11,977 bases of DNA from Cacconaster sp045642485 (lineage in GTDB: Bacteria > Bacteroidota > Bacteroidia > Bacteroidales > UBA932): contig JAZUIV010000025.1 of the NCBI GenBank assembly GCA_045642485.1, positions 1 to 11,977 of the forward strand, in the 5' to 3' direction. The translations under genes were made by a program, and so were the position numbers. Shown here in pieces: positions 6,483-11,977 of this stretch. Positions within the stretch are counted from its first letter, which is position 1. Every line of letters starts with the position of its first letter. The notes under the pieces are model-generated. The model searched no databases. It saw only the letters and a program-made list of their open reading frames with translations, and had not been told where the DNA came from.

Positions 6483-7313
6483 TTATAAAAGTTCTTCAGG
6501 TATGACAGCCAATCCATACTCGGTCATCTCCCCCTGCCCGATAAGCCGTCGGCAGCGTTCAATGTTCCGGGGACACCAATTACTTCCTTTCCTTCTTGGA
6601 GAGAATCTTTGAAAAGGTTTGCCGGAGTCAATACGCTTCAGCGTGCTGTCAATCCATCCGAAACAGAGAGCGACTTCTACTGCATCGACATATCCTATGA
6701 CGCCCTCGCACGGTTTTGTACTGCGATTGACCCGAATCCAGAATTCCCTGGCCACACCGTGGTTATCCCGAAACCATTCATACAATTCTGCACGGGTGCT
6801 TATGTCAAGAATATTGTGTGGCAGTTCGATAGCCATTATGTAGTCGTTCATATAGAAGCCCTTCCCTATCGGAAAATCCCCCTCCCGGTCCTTGTGCATC
6901 CCTAGGTGCTCATAGAAAGAGACCGCCCTGTTTTCCCGGTTCACGTTAAGTTCAATCCGGATAGGACAGTCGGAGAAAGACCCGACATTCTTCACGACTG
7001 TTCCGAATAATTTCCTGCCCAAACCCTGGCCCTGGAACTGCGGAAGGACATAGAGTTTCTCGATGTGATAGATGGCAATCTTTCCATCGGCCCCGGCTTC
7101 TTTCCGGAATGAGACATATCCTTTCCCGTCTTCGATGAGGAAAACATGTTCCTTTTGGGTCATTTGCAGCAAAAGGCTGCTCTCAGAGTACATCCAGTCC
7201 ATCATATACTCCATCTGCTCGTGGGAAAGGATGTCCTTGTATGTATCGCGGAAAGCGACATCTGCCATCTGACGGATGGACGGGATATCATCTGTGGTTG
7301 CTCTGCGAATCAT
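6483..7313 (-). CDS. GNAT acetyltransferase fused to a YdeI/OmdA-like domain
   Basis: This 276-residue protein has two domains. Residues 1-165 are a GNAT N-acetyltransferase. IEKLYVLPQFQGQGLGRKLF (84-103) carries the acetyl-CoA-binding Q-x-Q-G-x-G pattern, and RENRAVSFYEHLGM (126-139) is the usual last motif. Residues 170-276 match the YdeI/OmdA (bacteriocin-protection) family: LYEWFRDNHGVAREFWIRV, AVEVALCFGWIDS (211-223), and RFSPRRKGSNWCPRNIERCRRLIGQGEMT (236-264). Free-standing YdeI-type proteins are longer at the C-terminus; here the chain ends LAVIPEELL soon after the MT-GL motif, so the second domain appears shortened. The acceptor substrate is unknown. The gene precedes the xylanase by 14 bases on the same strand, so they probably share a transcript. 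It diverges from the phosphoesterase gene across 58 bases. Confidence 0.85.
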   Translation of the reverse strand: MIRRATTDDIPSIRQMADVAFRDTYKDILSHEQMEYMMDWMYSESSLLLQMTQKEHVFLIEDGKGYVSFRKEAGADGKIAIYHIEKLYVLPQFQGQGLGRKLFGTVVKNVGSFSDCPIRIELNVNRENRAVSFYEHLGMHKDREGDFPIGKGFYMNDYIMAIELPHNILDISTRAELYEWFRDNHGVAREFWIRVNRSTKPCEGVIGYVDAVEVALCFGWIDSTLKRIDSGKPFQRFSPRRKGSNWCPRNIERCRRLIGQGEMTEYGLAVIPEELL

Positions 7314-7336
7314 ACCTAAAGATAATCAAAAATCCT

Positions 7337-7344
7337 TAATTTTG
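7337..7344 (+). promoter_or_regulatory. Putative -7 promoter element for the phosphoesterase operon
   Basis: TAATTTTG matches the Bacteroidetes -7 consensus TAnnTTTG at all fixed positions. It lies 27 bases before the ATG at 7372, leaving a leader of about 20 bases. No convincing TTTG occurs 19-21 bases upstream. It sits in the 58-base divergent spacer. Confidence 0.4.
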
Positions 7345-7371
7345 TCCTGAAATCATCAATATGTAACGGTT

Positions 7372-8373
7372 ATGTTCTGGCACTCGATATTCGGCATTGC
7401 AGCGTTCTTCAGCGTCCTGCTTGCACTGGTTCCGAACCTGTTGTGGCTTGTTTCCCGGTGCGTAGGCCTGCTCTTCGGGTATCACATTCCTTATGCTCCT
7501 TTCGGCTGGAGTGCGGCAGTTCTTGTCGTCATCGTCTGGGTGTTCATACTCTACGGGCACTATATCGGGCGATTCCGCTCGAAGGTAACGCAGGTTGAGT
7601 ACTCATCCCCCCGGCTGCCACAGGCTTTCGACGGCTACCGGATTGTACATATCAGCGACCTGCACGTAGATTCTTTTGACAGGCCCGGTCATCTGGAAAA
7701 ACTTTTCAAGCAGATTGATGACCAAAATCCCGATATTATACTTATTACCGGAGACATAACCACAAGCACACTCGAAAGAGTACGCGAGTATGAATCGGCA
7801 CTTTGTTCGCTGCACGCCAAGGACGGCGTGGTGAGTGTTTTGGGCAATCACGATTTCTTCATCTATGACCGACGGTTCCATACTGACGAAGAGCGAAGCG
7901 GAGAGGCCGACAGACTCACTCGATACGAGCGTCAGACTCTGGGATGGCGTGTGCTCCGCAACGAGTCGTTCATCCTGCACCGCGGGACGGACTCCATTGC
8001 CGTTGCAGGTGTTGACAACATCAACGGAGGCCAGGGTTTCCGCACAATCCAAAAAGGAGACTTGAAGAGTGCGCTCAATGGGTTGGATGACATCTTCACG
8101 GTTCTGCTGACTCACGATCCGAGTCATTGGAAAGCGGAAGTGCTTCCCTACTCGCACGTTCAGGTCACACTGTCCGGCCATACGCACGCAGCTCAGGTTC
8201 GCCTGCTGGGGTGGTCTCCCGCTCATCTGATGTTCAACGAGTGTGACGGACGATATGACAACGATGGACGTATGCTGTATGTGAATGCCGGGCTTGGCGG
8301 TGTAGTGCCGCTCCGGATTGGATGTCCCTCGGAAATCACGGCAATCACGCTCCGCCACGCAACAAATCAATAG
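7372..8373 (+). CDS. Membrane-anchored calcineurin-like metallophosphoesterase
   Basis: This 333-residue protein starts with two hydrophobic segments (about 5-35 and 45-63) that anchor it in the inner membrane. A metallophosphoesterase domain follows at about 88-325. All five metal and catalytic motifs are intact: ISDLH with Asp96 and His98, GDI with Asp128, GNHD (158-161), LTHDP with His248, and SGHTHAAQ with His270 and His272. The layout resembles the YkuE/LpxG-type membrane phosphoesterases, some of which act on lipid-linked nucleotides such as UDP-diacylglucosamine. I cannot tell the substrate from sequence. The upstream in-frame region has no other start. An oxidoreductase gene begins 15 bases after the stop and is probably co-transcribed. 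Confidence 0.9.
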   Translation: MFWHSIFGIAAFFSVLLALVPNLLWLVSRCVGLLFGYHIPYAPFGWSAAVLVVIVWVFILYGHYIGRFRSKVTQVEYSSPRLPQAFDGYRIVHISDLHVDSFDRPGHLEKLFKQIDDQNPDIILITGDITTSTLERVREYESALCSLHAKDGVVSVLGNHDFFIYDRRFHTDEERSGEADRLTRYERQTLGWRVLRNESFILHRGTDSIAVAGVDNINGGQGFRTIQKGDLKSALNGLDDIFTVLLTHDPSHWKAEVLPYSHVQVTLSGHTHAAQVRLLGWSPAHLMFNECDGRYDNDGRMLYVNAGLGGVVPLRIGCPSEITAITLRHATNQ

Positions 8374-8388
8374 GTTTCAAGTAGCAAT

Positions 8389-10263
8389 ATGCAGAAAACA
8401 ATCCTTACACTATTATTGACCCTGATGTATATAACGGCGGGAGCTCAGTCAATTTTCATCGAGACAGAGAGCTTCACCGACAAGGGAGGTTGGTCACTGG
8501 ACCAGCAGTTCACCGACCTTATGGGGTCACCCTACCTCATCGCCCATGGCTACGGCAAACCGGTTGCAGATGCCAGCACTGCCATTGACATCGACTCTGA
8601 AGGTATATGGTATGTGTATGCCAGAACCTATAACTGGGTGTCGCCCTGGACCACTTCCAAGGAAGGGCCCGGCGCTTTCAGAATCAAGATCGGGGGCAAG
8701 GCACTGAAGCCGGTACTCGGCACTACCGGTGACTGCTGGATGTGGAAAAGTGCCGGAAGCGTGAAACTGAAGGCCGGCACCACCGTGCTCGCTCTTTCTG
8801 ACCTCAAAGGATTCGACGGACGCTGTGATGCAATCTATCTGACTAAGACAGAGGGAGATGTGCCGCCTTCAGACATTAAGGCTCTGGAAAACTTCCGCCG
8901 CCGGTATGGCGCAATTTCTAAAAATCCGACTGATGGAGGAAGTTATGATTTCGTTGTCATCGGAGCCGGCATAGGCGGTATCTGCGCCGCTGTCTCCGCA
9001 GCCCGCTTCGGCTGCAAGGTGGCCCTGGTGAATGACCGCCTGATTCCCGGAGGGAACAACAGCGCGGAGATACGCGTACACCTTGGCGGGCACATCGAGA
9101 TGGAGCCCTACCCCGCCCTCGGACGTATGCAGCGTGAGTTCGGCCACAGCAGAATCGGCAATGCACAGCCCGCATCGTATTATGAGGATGAGAAGAAGAT
9201 TGACTTCATAGAGAATCAGGAAGGCCTCGACTACTTCCCTCTCTGGCGGGCAGTCAGGGTGAATATGAAAGACCCGCACACCATCGGTTCTGTGATAATC
9301 CGCAACGTTGAGAGCGGACAGGAGATGGAACTCAAGGCCCCCATTTTCAGTGACTGCACCGGCGATGCCAACCTCGGCTTCATGGCCGGTGCCGACTGGA
9401 TGATGGGACGTGAAGGAAGAGACGAATACGGTGAGAGTCTCGCCCCTGAACACGGCGACAATCTCACAATGGGTGCATCCGTCCAATGGTACTCCGTAGA
9501 AGGTGCAAAATCCTCTTTCCCGGAATTCAGTTACGGAGTGGAATTCAATGAAGAGAACTGCAAGAATGTCACAATGGGAGAATGGACTTGGGAGACCGGT
9601 ATGGACAAGGACCAGATATGGGACTTCGAACGTATCCGCGACTACGGTATGCTTGTGATATACTCCAACTGGAGCTTCCTCAAGAACCATTTCAGCGGCA
9701 AGTCCGACTTCGCCTCACGCGAGCTGGGCTGGGTGGCATATACCGCAGGCAAGCGTGAGTCCCGCCGCCTCTTGGGCGACTATGTACTCAAGCAGGACGA
9801 CGTTGACAAGCAGGTGTTCCACGAAGACGCCTCGTTCACGACAACCTGGCATTTCGACCTCCACTTCCCCGACCCAGAGAATTCGAAGTTCTTTCCCGGA
9901 GGCGAGTTCATCGCCGCCACGAAGGACAATCCAATCCACCCGTATGCCGTGCCTTACCGCACACTGTACTCACGGAACATCAACAATATGTTTATGGCAG
10001 GGCGCAACATCAGCGTAACTCACGTAACACTAGGTTCAACCCGCCTGATGCGCACCATCGGTATGATGGGTGAAGTGGTAGGAATGGCCGCCAGCATATG
10101 CACGAAGCACAATGCCCTGCCAAGGGATGTATATCAGAAATATCTTTCCGAACTGAAGAGTCTGATGAAGAAGGGAGCGGCACGAACCGACATCGAACTG
10201 CCGGACAACCAGCACTTCAACGAGGGAGGTTACCTGGAGAAGCCTAAGGATATCGTCTTCTGA
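8389..10263 (+). CDS. Exported FAD-dependent oxidoreductase (FAD_oxidored, PF12831-like)
   Basis: This 624-residue protein begins with a signal peptide (about 1-20, ending TAGAQ), so it is exported. Residues 21-155 form a beta-rich module (ESFTDKGGW ... GFDGRCDAIYLTK), probably a carbohydrate-binding-like sandwich. The flavin domain starts at about 186: YDFVVIGAGIGGICAAVSAA has the G-x-G-x-x-G dinucleotide motif at Gly192, Gly194 and Gly197. PGGNNS (220-225), DCTGDANLGFMAG (322-334), AGKRESRRLLGDY (453-465) and MFMAGRNISVTHVTLGSTR (534-552) are family motifs, the last completing the FAD pocket. Relatives are common near Bacteroidales polysaccharide-degradation genes and are often labelled xanthan lyase in databases, a name I do not adopt. 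I infer that it oxidises a sugar or uronic-acid-type substrate, possibly during polymer breakdown. It is the second gene after the phosphoesterase. Confidence 0.88.
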   Translation: MQKTILTLLLTLMYITAGAQSIFIETESFTDKGGWSLDQQFTDLMGSPYLIAHGYGKPVADASTAIDIDSEGIWYVYARTYNWVSPWTTSKEGPGAFRIKIGGKALKPVLGTTGDCWMWKSAGSVKLKAGTTVLALSDLKGFDGRCDAIYLTKTEGDVPPSDIKALENFRRRYGAISKNPTDGGSYDFVVIGAGIGGICAAVSAARFGCKVALVNDRLIPGGNNSAEIRVHLGGHIEMEPYPALGRMQREFGHSRIGNAQPASYYEDEKKIDFIENQEGLDYFPLWRAVRVNMKDPHTIGSVIIRNVESGQEMELKAPIFSDCTGDANLGFMAGADWMMGREGRDEYGESLAPEHGDNLTMGASVQWYSVEGAKSSFPEFSYGVEFNEENCKNVTMGEWTWETGMDKDQIWDFERIRDYGMLVIYSNWSFLKNHFSGKSDFASRELGWVAYTAGKRESRRLLGDYVLKQDDVDKQVFHEDASFTTTWHFDLHFPDPENSKFFPGGEFIAATKDNPIHPYAVPYRTLYSRNINNMFMAGRNISVTHVTLGSTRLMRTIGMMGEVVGMAASICTKHNALPRDVYQKYLSELKSLMKKGAARTDIELPDNQHFNEGGYLEKPKDIVF

Positions 10264-10328
10264 CCCTACAAAAATCGATACTGCTTTACATCGTTCCAAC
10301 GACGTAAACGAATTCAATTTGTGATCAA

Positions 10329-10354
10329 CCGTCTGTATAAATGAATCCGCACGT
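10329..10354 (+). repeat. Copy A of a 26-base direct repeat
   Basis: This copy matches 10565-10590 at 22 of 26 positions. The four differences are consecutive (bases 9-12). Both copies begin CCGTCTGT and end ATGAATCCGCACGT. A third partial match to the GCGGATGA-CAC part lies at 10733-10745. Confidence 0.7.
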
Positions 10355-10394
10355 ATGCGCAACTCGCGTGGCGCGCAACATTCTTAAGAGCAGG

Positions 10395-10430
10395 TGACGA
10401 AAATCGGGCTCCTGGGTGATTTTTGCGTCA
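10395..10430 (+). terminator. Possible terminator hairpin after the oxidoreductase gene
   Basis: TGACG (10395-10399) and AAAATC (10400-10405) pair with GATTTT (10418-10423) and CGTCA (10426-10430), with a 2-base bulge and a 12-base loop. It lies about 130 bases after the oxidoreductase stop. There is no T-run after the stem, and its last strand can pair with another segment instead, so termination is only possible, not clear. Confidence 0.3.
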
Positions 10431-10461
10431 CTTGCGGCTGTTTTTTCGGCTTCAAGTGACG
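10426..10461 (+). repeat. Inverted repeat, 9-bp stem with T-rich loop
   Basis: CGTCACTTG (10426-10434) and CAAGTGACG (10453-10461) are perfectly complementary around an 18-base loop containing TTTTTT. Its left arm shares CGTCA with the preceding hairpin, so the two structures exclude each other. Confidence 0.6.
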
Positions 10462-10564
10462 GCACACCCTCCCTCGAAAATGCAAGGTTTGATTACTTTA
10501 ATCGTTGATTGTGAACAACTTACATTCTGTAGCCCTGGTCGCTACGGTTTTGCACAACAATCAC

Positions 10565-10590
10565 CCGTCTGTGCGGATGAATCCGCACGT
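10565..10590 (+). repeat. Copy B of the 26-base direct repeat, itself palindromic
   Basis: This is the second copy of the repeat at 10329-10354. Its four differing bases create an internal palindrome: GTGCGGAT (10571-10578) pairs with ATCCGCAC (10581-10588) around GA. It forms the left edge of the long inverted repeat. Confidence 0.7.
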
Positions 10591-10740
10591 CCATACACAG
10601 ACTGGAATGACTTGCGGCCGGACAGCGTCCATTCTCGCCATCTGCGTCATTTGCTTCGCAAATAACTTGCTGTCTGCGGCTGAGTCTGTCCTTTGCCGCA
10701 ATGTCATCCCAGTCTGCAAGTGTTATTCGCCTGTGCGGAT
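10581..10740. repeat. Long imperfect palindrome (about 160 bases), MITE/REP-like or structured RNA
   Basis: ATCCGCAC (10581-10588) pairs with GTGCGGAT (10733-10740). Inside it, 10598-10625 pairs with 10686-10716 over 26 bp in blocks of 8, 5, 7 and 6 pairs (CAGACTGG, ATGAC, TTGCGGC, GGACAG and their complements), broken only by one mismatch, a bulged T and a small internal loop. The 60-base loop contains another hairpin, ATTTGC-TTC-GCAAAT (10649-10663). No coding sense is visible. The size and symmetry suit a miniature transposable or REP-type element, or a folded RNA. Confidence 0.6.
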
Positions 10741-10784
10741 GAGCACGAGCATTATTTCACTTCTGTTGCATTTCCATATCGAGC

Positions 10785-11012
10785 AGCAGTTCCGCCTTTG
10801 AGATAAAGTCGTTTGTCCGTGACGTTCAGTCGGGCAACACCGAGGGCTTCATTGCGCGTTTGAAGTCCTTCTTCACCGATACCCCGTATGAACTGGTCAA
10901 GAAACTCGAAAATCACTATCAGAACGTGGTCTTTATCCTCTTCAAGCTGATGGGATTCTACACACAGGCTGAGTACCGCACCAGCGAGGGACGCACTCCC
11001 CTTCTCCTCTGA
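10785..11012 (+). pseudogene. Fragment of an AAA-ATPase-like / PD-(D/E)XK nuclease gene
   Basis: One frame ending at TGA 11010-11012 reads SSAFEIKSFVRDVQSGN, then FIARLKSFFTDTPYELVKKLENHYQNVVFILFKLMGFYTQAEYRTSEGR, then TPLLL and the stop. This matches the region just before the PD-(D/E)XK nuclease core of the large Bacteroidales ATP-binding protein family (AAA-ATPase_like PF09820 plus nuclease PF08011). There TSEGR normally continues IDLVV and then the catalytic EFK strand. The N-terminal ATPase portion and the nuclease core are both absent, and no start codon fits. The break falls where transposase-derived sequence begins on the other strand, suggesting an insertion followed by deletion. The family assignment is from memory of its conserved text. 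Confidence 0.65.
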
Positions 11013-11030
11013 GTTTTTCAATTTTCTGTA

Positions 11031-11395
11031 CTAAAAAGTCTGTTTCTCGACCTTGGGCTTGGCGGGACGGCCGCGGCGCCTCGTAGTCTGTTTGGCTTTG
11101 GAGACTTAGACCGGTGCACAACAGTCGGGGATCTGGAAGTCGAAGGCCTCGCAGATTTTCACCTGAGCGCCTACGAACGGGGTGACGAACTTCATTCTGC
11201 TGGTGTGTTCTATGCAGCGTATGGTACGCATCTCCGCAAGGATTGACTCGGTGGGGTCGGAGTTCTCCCGGAGATACTCGTTTCCTTCCCAGATGTGGCG
11301 GACGTATGATGCGAGGATGAGCCCCACGAAGCAGACATGAACAGGGGACAGGAAGGACGCATTTTCAGCACAAAGGTTGAAAGTAAGATTGCTCT
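11031..11395 (-). pseudogene. 3' remnant of an insertion-sequence transposase
   Basis: On the minus strand an open frame gives FVGLILASYVRHIWEGN, then SILAEMRTIRCIEH, then KFVTPFVGAQVKICEAFDFQIPDCCAPV. It then meets an in-frame TAA (11106-11108) and continues VSKAKQTTRRRGRPAKPKVEKQTF to a TAG at 11031. The text matches the C-terminus of Bacteroidales IS4-type transposases, which end in a CAP-Y segment and a basic AT-hook-like RRRGRP tail. The internal TAA therefore replaced a tyrosine-like codon. Upstream the frame runs to a TAA at about 11400, and the catalytic DDE part is missing. It is a dead fragment. The exact IS family is uncertain. Confidence 0.6.
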
Positions 11396-11753
11396 CCGCT
11401 GAACGTTTAGCGGGTTTTGAGAAATCAGATTATTCGTATTTTTCTAACAGTCAGGTCAACCAAGGCCTGAATATTAGTAATTTTTATCAAATTAAAAAAT
11501 ATGGATCCCAATACGGACTATCATCGTCTGCATTCGTTATTCTAAAGGAGAGATTGGATATAAGAACATTAACACACGTCAAGACGTCATCGCGGAGACG
11601 CTTACTATAAAATTCAGAATGTTTGTACATCCTCGTGGATATCACGAGACGACAAAATAATGGCCAAATTATAGCGGAATGTGAGAATGTTTCAACGATT
11701 CCGCTGGAAACTCGATATTATTTTATATTTTTGTCCTATAAAAACAGATTATT
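11396..11753. other. AT-rich stretch without a recognisable gene
   Basis: Base composition drops sharply to AT-rich just past the transposase remnant. A 77-codon plus-strand ORF (11377-11610) and a 47-codon minus-strand ORF (11487-11630) are present, but neither looks like a known protein. CTCGTG (11632-11637) and CACGAG (11643-11648) form a perfect 6-bp hairpin around GATAT, with TTTGT/ACAAA flanks extending the symmetry. The right end holds the promoter-like element of the ATPase gene. Confidence 0.5.
11726..11733 (+). promoter_or_regulatory. Putative -7 promoter element for the ATPase gene
   Basis: TATTTTTG matches TAnnTTTG fully and lies 20 bases before the ATG at 11754. The surroundings are very AT-rich, so chance matches are likely, and no -33 TTTG is seen at the usual spacing. 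Confidence 0.4.
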
Positions 11754-11977
11754 ATGTTGATAGGCAGACAATTCGAAAAAGACCGCTTACTCAGCGCATA
11801 CGAGTCAGAATATTCAGAGTTTGTGGCTGTTTACGGAAGGCGTCGTGTTGGAAAGACTTTTCTCATCAGAGAAACCTTCAATTACAAATTCACTTTTCAG
11901 CATAGCGGGCTTGCCAAGTCGCCACGTTCCATGCAGCTCAAGGCATGGAAGAATTCCCTTAAGGCATATGGGCTGAA
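11754..11977 (+). CDS. AAA+ ATPase, archaeal-ATPase/DUF234 type (5' part only)
   Basis: The first 74 codons are present and the gene runs off the right edge. The protein begins MLIGRQFEKDRLLSAYESE and has a Walker A motif in VYGRRRVGKTFLIRE (residues 25-39, G-x4-GKT), followed by FTFQHSGLAKS. This is the typical start of the Bacteroidales ATPases of the PF01637 family, which often carry a C-terminal DUF234 or PD-(D/E)XK-like domain. Their cellular role is poorly known; some authors connect them with mobile DNA or defence. Walker B and the C-terminal domain lie outside the window. The ATG at 11754 is supported by the conserved MLIGR start and by a promoter-like element 20 bases upstream. Confidence 0.85.
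   Translation, partial: MLIGRQFEKDRLLSAYESEYSEFVAVYGRRRVGKTFLIRETFNYKFTFQHSGLAKSPRSMQLKAWKNSLKAYGL

Larger units (their letters stand above)
10264..10784. other. Non-coding, hairpin-rich intergenic region
   Basis: About 520 bases carry no ORF that reads like a protein. The stretch instead holds many short inverted repeats: GTAGC/GCTAC around 10532-10549, TGACG-AAAATC paired with GATTTT-CGTCA at 10395-10430, CGTCACTTG/CAAGTGACG at 10426-10461, and a long palindrome at 10581-10740. A 26-base sequence also occurs twice (10329-10354 and 10565-10590). It may hold a terminator for the oxidoreductase operon plus MITE- or REP-like repeats, or a structured RNA. I cannot decide between these. Confidence 0.6.

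Noticed and set aside
10581..10740. Retron msr-msd RNA
   Set aside because: The long inverted repeat suggested it, but no reverse transcriptase gene is nearby in the window.
10264..10784. CRISPR array or integron attC sites
   Set aside because: Repeats occur only twice with irregular spacing and no spacers, and I found no attC-type RYYYAAC/GTTRRRY core pairs.
10423..10801. Overlapping plus-strand ORFs of 80 and 98 codons
   Set aside because: They lie across the palindromic repeats and their composition is not protein-like. They are probably chance frames.
11377..11610. 77-codon plus-strand ORF
   Set aside because: It begins inside the transposase remnant, is AT-rich and low in recognisable features, and no promoter is evident.
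11487..11630. 47-codon minus-strand ORF ending SPYWDPYFLI
   Set aside because: The end reads somewhat protein-like, but there is no family match, no clear promoter and the size is small.

Overview
The window looks like a chromosomal segment of a gut or rumen Bacteroidales bacterium. The signs are moderate GC with short AT-rich islands, promoter-like TAnnTTTG elements in place of sigma70 -10 boxes, no clear Shine-Dalgarno sequences, exported proteins whose signal peptides end in Ala-Gln, a plant-cell-wall xylanase/esterase, and remnants of gene families common in that order. All assignments come from reading the sequence. No database search was possible.

Left part (1-3550). A minus-strand umuD-umuC error-prone polymerase operon (2087 to 191) diverges from a plus-strand queuosine-precursor transporter gene of the yhhQ/QPTR family (2365-3054). 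The UmuD homologue has an N-terminal extension that reads as an AT-hook-like patch plus a ribbon-helix-helix DNA-binding segment, so it may double as a cleavable repressor. Directly before the transporter start codon is a compact H-type pseudoknot (2332-2361) with the layout of a preQ1-I riboswitch. Just behind the transporter is a 29-codon ORF that resembles the two ends of QueF joined together, as if the middle of queF had been deleted. A decayed secreted-protein gene with two in-frame stops follows, ending in a strong hairpin.

Middle part (3556-7313, minus strand). A GNAT acetyltransferase fused to a YdeI/OmdA-like domain lies 14 bases upstream of a 970-residue exported enzyme. That enzyme has three apparent catalytic modules: a serine alpha/beta hydrolase, a GH10 xylanase, and a CE1 feruloyl-esterase-like domain preceded by a beta-sandwich module. 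It probably cuts the xylan backbone and removes ester-linked side groups.

Right-middle part (7372-10263, plus strand). A membrane-anchored calcineurin-like metallophosphoesterase is followed after 15 bases by an exported FAD-dependent oxidoreductase of the type often found near Bacteroidales polysaccharide-degradation genes.

Right part (10264-11977). About 500 non-coding bases are packed with inverted repeats, including a 160-base imperfect palindrome. Next come a fragment of a PD-(D/E)XK-type nuclease gene and, abutting it on the opposite strand, the 3' end of a transposase gene with an internal stop. These look like a decayed insertion. An AT-rich stretch without a recognisable gene leads to the first 74 codons of an AAA ATPase that runs off the window.

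The most interesting items are the putative preQ1 riboswitch with transporter and QueF relic, the DNA-binding UmuD, the three-enzyme xylan hydrolase, and the palindromic element.
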